Shown piece by piece: positions 1 to 5,609 of a stretch of DNA of 6,414 nt (its first letter is position 1; the number at the start of each line of letters is the position of its first letter). The stretch is from an uncultured Prevotellaceae bacterium. Lineage in GTDB: Bacteria; Bacteroidota; Bacteroidia; Bacteroidales; Bacteroidaceae. The notes below the pieces were generated by a model. The model worked only from the letters and a program-made list of their open reading frames with translations, was not told where the DNA came from and did not search any database. Made by a program: the position numbers and the translations under genes. The stretch spans positions 1 to 6,414 of the forward strand of contig CAMZHP010000198.1 of assembly GCA_947306845.1 (NCBI GenBank), read 5' to 3'.

Positions 1-1093
1 GCTTATCAATCCACTTCAGATATTTCACTCCAGCCTTGATGTTGGCTTCAGGTGCGTCGTCATTGGGGAAGAACTTCTGAACGAGCTGGTGGCGGGCACG
101 GTTGCCTGCCCAGAATTTCTCCACCATGCCGAAGTTGCCGTCCACGTCCATGTCGTCTTTCCATGTGGATGACATGAGGAACATTGCCGTTCCGTAGCTT
201 GTCGTGGTAAGACCGTCGCCAAGCAACGGAAGCACAGCCTCTATGCTGGAGCCGTTCTCGCCGTTGTCACCCATGAAGAGCATCTGGTAGGCAGAATAAC
301 CGTTGGAGCCGTTGGTCCAGAGCTTGTGCGGGCCGTTGATGACCTTCTCTGCATACTCCTTGGCTTTTGCCCACTCAGCGGTGCCGGTATAAACCTCTGC
401 GTTGAGGTACAGGCGGGCCAGCAGCATGTTGGCGGCATCCTGGTCGGCGCGGCCATAGCCAGCTTCCTTGCTGGTGCGTGCGGCAGGAGCCTGCATCTGG
501 TCCTTCACCTCAAGCAGTTCGCTCTCAATCCATTTGTAGAGGTCTGCACGCTGAATCTGCTCAGGCGGTGTGCTCATCAGCTGGGTGGCGAAGGGCACGT
601 TGCCGTAGCAGTCCATCAGGTGATAGTAGAACATAGCGCGGAGGAAGCGCACCTCTGCCGTGCGGGTGGCATCTATGCCATTGCAAACTTCCAGGTAGTG
701 GTTGCAGAAAGCGATGCTGGTGAACAGACGGTTGTAGAAACCTTCCAGCATCGGATGGCTGGAGCCCCAGGTGTTGTAGTTGAACTCGGGAATGCCGGGG
801 TCGCCCCATGCGCAGATGGCCTCATCAGTGGTCAGCTCATTGGCGTTCCACAGCTGACGGACGAAACCAGTAGTACCTCCGTCCAGACGGTCAATGTCGC
901 AGTCGCCGTCACCGCCTGTGTTGCCAGCCAGTGCCATGGTGGCATAGCACTTGGTGTAAAGCTCAGGCTCGCTGGGTGTCATGGTAGAGCTCGGGTCGAT
1001 AGGGGTGACATCGAGGTCGCCCGTGCAGGAACTCAGTCCGGCGACCACCAGTGCGGCTGCGGGAATTATATTTTTAATATATCTGAAGTTCAT
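1..1093 (-). CDS. susD: SusD-family surface glycan-binding lipoprotein, 3' end cut off by window edge
   Basis: Outer-membrane lipoprotein that captures oligosaccharide on the cell surface and forms the lid of the SusC transporter. My translation gives 364 open codons running off the left edge; SusD proteins are usually about 500-600 residues, so roughly the last third is missing. Residues 1-23 form a lipoprotein signal with lipobox LSSC and lipidated Cys23. Visible SusD hallmarks are DLDVTPIDP (26-34), NELTTDEAICAW (85-96), AEVRFLRAMFYYHLMDCYGN (146-165, TPR-like helix), GRAD (214-217), ARLYLNAEVYTG (226-237) and VQKFF (338-342). By recalled alignment with Bacteroides thetaiotaomicron SusD, Tyr300 and Trp328 match starch-stacking Tyr296 and Trp320, while Cys94 replaces Trp96. 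Start 1093 is chosen because it gives a standard-length lipoprotein signal, but the frame is open back to ATGs at 1117 and 1141. The gene lies 48 bases after susC and is surely in its operon. Starch or another alpha-glucan is the likely ligand, not proven. Confidence 0.95.
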   Translation of the reverse strand, partial: MNFRYIKNIIPAAALVVAGLSSCTGDLDVTPIDPSSTMTPSEPELYTKCYATMALAGNTGGDGDCDIDRLDGGTTGFVRQLWNANELTTDEAICAWGDPGIPEFNYNTWGSSHPMLEGFYNRLFTSIAFCNHYLEVCNGIDATRTAEVRFLRAMFYYHLMDCYGNVPFATQLMSTPPEQIQRADLYKWIESELLEVKDQMQAPAARTSKEAGYGRADQDAANMLLARLYLNAEVYTGTAEWAKAKEYAEKVINGPHKLWTNGSNGYSAYQMLFMGDNGENGSSIEAVLPLLGDGLTTTSYGTAMFLMSSTWKDDMDVDGNFGMVEKFWAGNRARHQLVQKFFPNDDAPEANIKAGVKYLKWIDK

Positions 1094-1141
1094 ATTCGTA
1101 AATTTTATGATAGTTGTCATTATATATGCCTGTAATTCCAT

Positions 1142-4100
1142 TTAGAAGGAGAGGGACAGACCCATCAGGAAGGTAAGGGGGCGTGGATACATGTTGTTGT
1201 CGATGCCATTGAAGACCTCCGGGTCGAGACCGTCGTATTTGGTTACAGTGAATACGTTGGTGGCTGAAGCATAGACACGGCCAGAGAGACCATTGTAGTT
1301 GCCGCCCTTGAAGAGGTTGTCAAAAGAGTAGCCGAGTGTGATGTTGTCGCACTTCAGGAATGAGCCGTTGTGGACGAAGTAGTCAGTCTTCACATAGTCG
1401 TAGGTGGTCCATCCGTTCGCCACAGCTTGTGGGATGACGTTCTGCAGATAATCGAAGGATGCGTCATAGCGCATGGCCACATTGGAGAAGCCTGCACCGC
1501 GGTCCCAGAATACATAGTTGTCAAAGCTGGCCCTCAGACCGAAGCCGAAGTCCCAGTTCTTCACCTGCAGACGTGAGCTAAGACCTGCGGTATAGGGGGC
1601 AGCCGGACTCTTGTAGAAATAGCGGTCGGCATCGTTGATGATACCGTTGGCATCGCGGTCCACGTAGACGCCCTCCAAAGGCTTGCCATTGGTGTCATAC
1701 ACCTGCTGGAATACATAGAATGAGAATGCGGGATGGCCTACAGCATGGGCTTGTACTTGGTTGCCGGTACCTGAGGAGATGCCTCCTGTCATGATGATGT
1801 CGCCCTCACCGGTGAGTTCGGTAATCTCATTCTTGTTGTAGGTGAAGTTGGCGGTCACCTCCCATTGCACGTTGCTGGTTTGGATGGGGCGCACTGTAAG
1901 TGATGCCTCAATACCGCGGTTCTCCAAGGAACCGATGTTGGAAACCACCTGGTTGCGGAAGTTGGAACCGGCGGACACCGTGGCGGTGTTGATGAGGTCG
2001 GTGGTCTTGCGATAGTAGTAATCGACGCTACCGCTCAGACGATTGTGGAAGAACTGGAAGTCGAGACCGGCATTGTAGGTTGTGGTGGTCTCCCACTTCA
2101 GGTGCTTGTTGTAGGCATCAGGACGGTAAAGCAAACCCGTGTCGTTGACACCGAGGATGGGATAGCGTCCGTTGACGTTGTTGTTGTTCACATTATACGT
2201 GGCAAAATAGTTGTAGTTGCCAATGCCGTCCTGCTGACCAGTCTTACCCCAGCCAAGGCGGAGCTTGATCTCGTCAATCCAATTGATGTTGCGCAGTGGT
2301 GCCTCCTCATTGATTTTCCAACCGAGAGCAACTGATGGGAAGGTAGCCCAGTGGTCGTAGAAACGGCTTGAACCGTCACGGCGAACCGTTGCGGTAACCA
2401 TATAGCGGTCAAAGGCGATGTAGTTGGCACGGCCGAAGAAGCTCACCAAATAGCTTTCCTGTTTCCACTCTCCCTTGCTCGATGAGAACGGTGTTCCACG
2501 CAGGGCTGCCAGCGTGGGATTGTCAACAACAACGCCGTTGACCAGCGACGTGCCGTAGGTCTTGGGATAGAGGCTGGTATATGCAGAGTTGCCCCAATAT
2601 TTGGTGTGGCTCCACTCATAGCCGACCATGATGTCGAAGTGCTGGGTTTTCAGGAAATCCTTGTAATATTGTGCGTATGCCGAGAAAGTCAGGTTGTATT
2701 TGTTCTCCTTGGTGAAGCCGGAGTTGCCATAGTAATAACTTGACGAACCCCAAGGTGCATCATCAGTTTCCTGGCGTCCGTTGCCCCAGTCGCCGCTGGC
2801 ATTGGCGTGCAGGCGAAGGTCCTCAAAGCCGTGGATCTTGTAGTCCACCTCCACGTTGCCCAAATAGTCGTAACTGTTGGCGCGGTCGTTTTTCTCATAG
2901 AGCATGGATACGGGGTTCTTACCGGGACCTGTGGCTCGGATGGCGCTGGTGATGGTGTAGTCGTTGTAGGGAGAACCGTCGCCGGCCCACTGCCAATAAC
3001 CGTGGAAGTTCTTGTAGGTGTCGTCAGTGCTTGTAACGGGCTGCGTGGGGTCAAAGCGCACGGCCTCGCTGATGGCACCTGTGTTGGCATAGCGGTTGTG
3101 TGAGTACATGAACTTGCCGTTGATGTTGAACTTCAAGTGGTCCTCAAAGAATGAGGGGTTCAGTGTCAAACTGGCGGTGGTACGCTGGAAGTTGGAGGTC
3201 TTCAGGATACCGTTTTGGTCGGTATAGCCTGCACTGAAGCGATAGGGCATGTTCTTCAGGCCACCCTGAACCGTCACACTGTGGTCGGTGCTCACTGCAC
3301 CGTGGAAAATCTCCGCCTGCCAGTCAGTGTTGGCATTGCCCAGGAGTGCGGCAGCGGCTGAATCCTCTCCGTAGTAGCCCTTGATGAACTTGCGGAACTC
3401 GTCGGCATCGAGCACATCCAGCTGGTTGCGCTTCATGGAGTAGCTGACGTTGCCGCTGTAACTCACCTTGGGAGCCATGCCTGAGCGTCCTTTCTTGGTG
3501 GTGATGATGATGACACCATTCGAGCCGCGGCTACCGTAGATGGCGGTAGCGGAGGCATCCTTCAGCACAGTAAAACTCTCGATGTCATTCGGGTTGACCA
3601 TCGACAGGGCATTGGGTGAGCCCTTCACGCCCACACGGTCCATGGCCAGGCCGTCGATGACGATCAACGGGTCGTTGGAGGCGTTCAGTGACGAACCGCC
3701 ACGGATGCGGATGGTGGAGCTTCCACCAGGTGTACCGCCGTCGCTGGTGACGTTCACACCGGCAATCTTGCCCTGCATCATTTCCTGGGCACTGGTAATG
3801 AGACCATGGTTTTTCTCATCGGGCTTGACGGCGGTCACCGAACCCGTGAGGTCGTTTTTCCTGGCCACACCGTAACCGATCACCACCACCTCGTTGAGAG
3901 AATGGGAGTCGTCTTGCAAAATCACCTCCACATGTGGGGCTGCGGCCACCTCTTGTGTCTCATATCCGATGTATGAGATCTGGAGCATGTCGCCTTGTTT
4001 TGCTTCAATTGAGAAATTGCCGTCGAAATCGGTAATCACGCCACCCGGTTGGCCAACAACGCGGATGGTGGCTCCGATGATGTCTTCGCCGGTAGCATCT

Positions 4101-4213
4101 TTCACATGGCCGTTGGCAGTGAATGACTGCGCAAAGGCACTGACTGATAGGAACAGCCCCAAAAAGAGGCTGAGCAACCTAACAGGAATTGCAAAATTTA
4201 CCTGCTTCATCAT
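1142..4213 (-). CDS. susC: SusC-family TonB-dependent outer-membrane glycan transporter
   Basis: Complete 1023-residue beta-barrel transporter that imports oligosaccharides delivered by its SusD partner into the periplasm using TonB energy. Residues 1-28 are a Sec signal peptide (hydrophobic core RLLSLFLGLFLSVSA, likely cut after Ala28). Residues 33-102 form the carboxypeptidase-D-regulatory-like domain typical of SusC (GATIRV, TDFDGNFSI, ISYIGYE). The segment LNEVVVIGYG (106-115) sits at the TonB-box position. The plug domain follows to about residue 240 (MMQGKIAGVNV, IRIRGGSS, PLIVIDG, ASATAIYGSRGSNGVIIITTKKG). The rest is barrel, ending in MGLSLSF with the terminal Phe expected for barrel assembly. 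The length fits the family (about 1000). Two adjacent ATGs (4213 and 4210) are possible starts; no Shine-Dalgarno is present, as is usual in this phylum. It is first in the susCD operon and is transcribed divergently from the LacI regulator. The substrate is inferred from SusD and the context, not from SusC itself. Confidence 0.97.
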   Translation of the reverse strand: MMKQVNFAIPVRLLSLFLGLFLSVSAFAQSFTANGHVKDATGEDIIGATIRVVGQPGGVITDFDGNFSIEAKQGDMLQISYIGYETQEVAAAPHVEVILQDDSHSLNEVVVIGYGVARKNDLTGSVTAVKPDEKNHGLITSAQEMMQGKIAGVNVTSDGGTPGGSSTIRIRGGSSLNASNDPLIVIDGLAMDRVGVKGSPNALSMVNPNDIESFTVLKDASATAIYGSRGSNGVIIITTKKGRSGMAPKVSYSGNVSYSMKRNQLDVLDADEFRKFIKGYYGEDSAAAALLGNANTDWQAEIFHGAVSTDHSVTVQGGLKNMPYRFSAGYTDQNGILKTSNFQRTTASLTLNPSFFEDHLKFNINGKFMYSHNRYANTGAISEAVRFDPTQPVTSTDDTYKNFHGYWQWAGDGSPYNDYTITSAIRATGPGKNPVSMLYEKNDRANSYDYLGNVEVDYKIHGFEDLRLHANASGDWGNGRQETDDAPWGSSSYYYGNSGFTKENKYNLTFSAYAQYYKDFLKTQHFDIMVGYEWSHTKYWGNSAYTSLYPKTYGTSLVNGVVVDNPTLAALRGTPFSSSKGEWKQESYLVSFFGRANYIAFDRYMVTATVRRDGSSRFYDHWATFPSVALGWKINEEAPLRNINWIDEIKLRLGWGKTGQQDGIGNYNYFATYNVNNNNVNGRYPILGVNDTGLLYRPDAYNKHLKWETTTTYNAGLDFQFFHNRLSGSVDYYYRKTTDLINTATVSAGSNFRNQVVSNIGSLENRGIEASLTVRPIQTSNVQWEVTANFTYNKNEITELTGEGDIIMTGGISSGTGNQVQAHAVGHPAFSFYVFQQVYDTNGKPLEGVYVDRDANGIINDADRYFYKSPAAPYTAGLSSRLQVKNWDFGFGLRASFDNYVFWDRGAGFSNVAMRYDASFDYLQNVIPQAVANGWTTYDYVKTDYFVHNGSFLKCDNITLGYSFDNLFKGGNYNGLSGRVYASATNVFTVTKYDGLDPEVFNGIDNNMYPRPLTFLMGLSLSF

Positions 4214-4357
4214 TTTAATTGTTAAGTTATTATTAATAGGTTATTATGTTATATATTAATGTGTACGATTCTCTCGCACGTCATTGAATAGTTGAGGTAG
4301 CATTTAGGTTAAGAACCTGCCGGGAAAGATGTGTTTTTTCTTCTCAGGCCGTTTTCT
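4214..4357 (-). promoter_or_regulatory. susC 5' leader with two small hairpins
   Basis: If transcription starts a few bases after the -7 box at 4363-4370, susC has an untranslated leader of about 140-150 bases. Two weak hairpins can be drawn in the minus-strand RNA. One is AGGUU-CUU-AACCU (4306-4318, a perfect five-pair stem). The other is GUG-CGA-GAGAA-UCG-UA-CAC (4261-4279, two three-pair stems with a two-base bulge). The last 50 bases before the ATG are almost pure A/U, which probably substitutes for a Shine-Dalgarno by keeping the start unstructured. No riboswitch class is recognised and the structures are short enough to be chance. Confidence 0.35.
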
Positions 4358-4362
4358 GTTTG

Positions 4363-4370
4363 CAAATTTA
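4363..4370 (-). promoter_or_regulatory. Predicted susC promoter, Bacteroidota -7 box TAAATTTG
   Basis: Read on the minus strand this is TAAATTTG, an exact match to the Bacteroidota -7 consensus TAnnTTTG, and it is the only such match on this strand in the divergent region. No TTTG -33 element is found at the usual 19-21 base spacing upstream (about 4390-4394), so the promoter probably needs an activator or is intrinsically weak. The start would lie near 4355-4358. The box overlaps an eight-base palindrome TTTGCAAA (4359-4366). Confidence 0.55.
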
Positions 4371-4386
4371 GTTTTCTTTCGCTTTG

Positions 4387-4419
4387 TTTGTTCTTTTTAT
4401 CATTAAAATATTGTGTTTG
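4387..4419 (+). promoter_or_regulatory. Possible second, upstream lacI promoter (TTTG - 21 bases - TGTGTTTG)
   Basis: TTTG at 4387-4390 is followed after 21 bases by TGTGTTTG at 4412-4419, which differs from TAnnTTTG only at the A. The spacing suits a Bacteroidota promoter. Transcription would begin around 4425, inside the LacI-type palindrome at 4423-4440, which is where a repressor would block it. This is weaker in sequence than the proximal box at 4493-4500 and may be chance in AT-rich DNA. Confidence 0.25.
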
Positions 4420-4422
4420 AGG

Positions 4423-4440
4423 TGCGCAAACGATTGCACA
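4423..4440. promoter_or_regulatory. Predicted LacI-family operator (palindrome with central CG)
   Basis: TGCGCAAACGATTGCACA is an 18-base inverted repeat centred on CG, with seven of nine base pairs matching (TG.GCAA-.CG.-TTGC.CA). A central CG flanked by A/T and then GC is the usual form of LacI-family operators, because the hinge helices insert at the central CG step. It lies between the divergent susC and lacI genes, 52 bases from each of the two predicted -7 boxes. The natural candidate binder is the adjacent LacI-family protein. I see no second good copy in the window. Confidence 0.6.
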
Positions 4441-4454
4441 GTTTATTGCATGTT

Positions 4455-4475
4455 TTGTGACAAAGTGGGTAACAA
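4455..4475. promoter_or_regulatory. Possible CRP/FNR-type activator site
   Basis: TTGTGAC-N7-GTAACAA is an imperfect inverted repeat with six of seven arm positions paired. The half-site TTGTGA is the kind recognised by CRP/FNR-family proteins. Its centre (4465) is about 41-42 bases before the start predicted from the -7 box at 4493-4500, which is the class II activator position, and it would stand in for the missing -33 element. The arm GTGACAA recurs 20 bases on (4477-4483), so other readings are possible. Confidence 0.3.
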
Positions 4476-4478
4476 CGT

Positions 4479-4492
4479 GACAAGGTTTTGTC
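4479..4492. repeat. Inverted repeat GACAA-GGTT-TTGTC abutting the lacI -7 box
   Basis: A perfect five-base inverted repeat with a four-base spacer ends on the base immediately before the lacI -7 box. Its left arm belongs to the second of two GTGACAA direct repeats (4457-4463 and 4477-4483) spaced 20 bases apart, about two helical turns. It could be a further protein-binding site on the lacI promoter, or chance. Confidence 0.3.
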
Positions 4493-4500
4493 TATCTTTG
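4493..4500 (+). promoter_or_regulatory. Predicted lacI promoter, Bacteroidota -7 box TATCTTTG
   Basis: TATCTTTG matches TAnnTTTG exactly. No clear TTTG -33 element sits 19-21 bases upstream (that stretch reads roughly GTAACAACG). The box ends three bases before the first ATG of the regulator, so the expected transcription start falls on or just after the ATG pair at 4504-4509, implying a leaderless or nearly leaderless message. Confidence 0.5.
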
Positions 4501-4503
4501 CAA

Positions 4504-5532
4504 ATGATGAAAGACAACGAACCCATCACGATGAAGGACATCGCACGCGCCTTGGGTGTGTCGGTGGCCACTGTCTCGCGGGCACTGAAAGACAGTCCGC
4601 GCATCAGTGAGGAGCGTCGTGAGGCGATCAAGGCATACGCCCGTGAGCACAATTTCTCCCCCAACATCCTGGCAGAGTCGCTGCGCCACAGCCGTGTGCA
4701 CCCCACGCGCATCATCGGTGTCATCATGCCGCAAATCAATCATTTCTATTTCTCATCCATCCTCAGTGGTATCGAGGAGGAGGCCTCAGCTCGTGGCTAC
4801 CAGTTGATGGTGGCTCAGAGCGACGAGCGTTATGAGCGCAAGGTGCGTATATGCCAGTCGTTTTATGAGAATAAGGTGTGCGGCATCATCGTCTCGCAGG
4901 CGAAGGATACGGTGAAATACGACCATTTCCTGCGCCTCATCGACAGCGGAGTGCCGTTGGTGTTTTTCGACCGTATCTGCACCGGCATCAACTCCAGCAG
5001 GGTGGTGGTGGACGACTACATGGGGGCACTCACGGCTGTCAACTACCTCATAGACAGCGGATGCCGTCGTGTGGCGTTTTATGGGTCGACGATGAACCTT
5101 GAGATTTCCAAAAACCGTTACAATGGTTACCGTGATGCCCTGGCGCGCCATCATCTGCCGGCCGACGAGCGTTACATGCGCTATTGTGACAACCGCACTG
5201 ATGCAGAGGCCATCACTCCCGAACTGCTGTCGATGCCCGACCGTCCTGACGGCTTCTTCGCCGTCAACGACGATACTGCTATAGGCGTCCTATATACCGC
5301 CAAGCGAATGGGACTTCGTATCCCCGACGATGTGTCGATATGTGGGTTCACCAACGGTGAGCGGGCCATCGCCTGCGACCCGATGCTCACCACCGTGGAA
5401 CAGCGGGGTATGATGGTGGGCGAGGAGGCTGCTGACATCCTCATCAGCAAGGTGGAAGGTTCCATCCCCCAGGAGAAGGTGGTGAAGCGCGTGGTGCGCA
5501 CACGCCTCATTGTCCGCGGCACCACGCGGTGA
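4504..5532 (+). CDS. LacI-family transcriptional regulator
   Basis: A 342-residue sugar-responsive DNA-binding protein, the usual LacI-family length. Residues 10-35 hold the helix-turn-helix (MKDIARALGVSVATVSRALK), and residues 54-64 hold the hinge helix with Leu60 at the minor-groove-intercalating position. A periplasmic-binding-protein-like effector domain follows from Ile70 (IIGVIMPQINHFYF). It includes FFDR (154-157), whose Arg is the usual sugar contact, and AVNDDTAIG (253-261), which contains the conserved acidic sugar contact. Start 4504 (or the adjacent 4507) is chosen because it places the helix-turn-helix about ten residues in. The frame is open further upstream to 4384, but that extension is Cys-rich, unlike the family, and covers the promoter. 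ATG 4531 would begin right at the helix-turn-helix and is a less likely alternative. It is divergent from susC and followed by a sugar transporter, so it probably controls both arms and itself through the palindrome at 4423-4440. The effector is probably a maltose-like or other short alpha-glucan (inferred). Confidence 0.93.
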   Translation: MMKDNEPITMKDIARALGVSVATVSRALKDSPRISEERREAIKAYAREHNFSPNILAESLRHSRVHPTRIIGVIMPQINHFYFSSILSGIEEEASARGYQLMVAQSDERYERKVRICQSFYENKVCGIIVSQAKDTVKYDHFLRLIDSGVPLVFFDRICTGINSSRVVVDDYMGALTAVNYLIDSGCRRVAFYGSTMNLEISKNRYNGYRDALARHHLPADERYMRYCDNRTDAEAITPELLSMPDRPDGFFAVNDDTAIGVLYTAKRMGLRIPDDVSICGFTNGERAIACDPMLTTVEQRGMMVGEEAADILISKVEGSIPQEKVVKRVVRTRLIVRGTTR

Positions 5533-5609
5533 TTCTGCGTCAGCATCTTCCGGCTCTTGTGCCCGATGGCAAAGAAAGAACTATTTCCTAAATAAAGACC
5601 TATTAAAAT

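Noticed and set aside
326..1135. 269-codon open frame on the plus strand opposite susD
   Set aside because: It is fully antisense to a clear SusD lipoprotein, its translation resembles no family I know, and it arises because G/C-biased third positions of susD suppress stops on the opposite strand.
3540..4259. Open frames on the plus strand opposite the 5' part of susC (3540-3875 and 3894-4259)
   Set aside because: They lie antisense to the SusC plug and signal regions, which are unmistakable. The second would need to run into the susC leader and has no recognisable features.
4384..4503. N-terminal extension of the LacI-family protein back to ATG 4384
   Set aside because: The extra 40 residues are Cys-rich, unlike any LacI N-terminus, and the stretch contains the LacI-type palindrome and the -7 box. 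The helix-turn-helix is correctly placed with the start at 4504.
5533..5609. Search for a terminator or separate promoter between lacI and the transporter
   Set aside because: No stem followed by a U-run and no TAnnTTTG box was found. The 77 bases are consistent with read-through from lacI.
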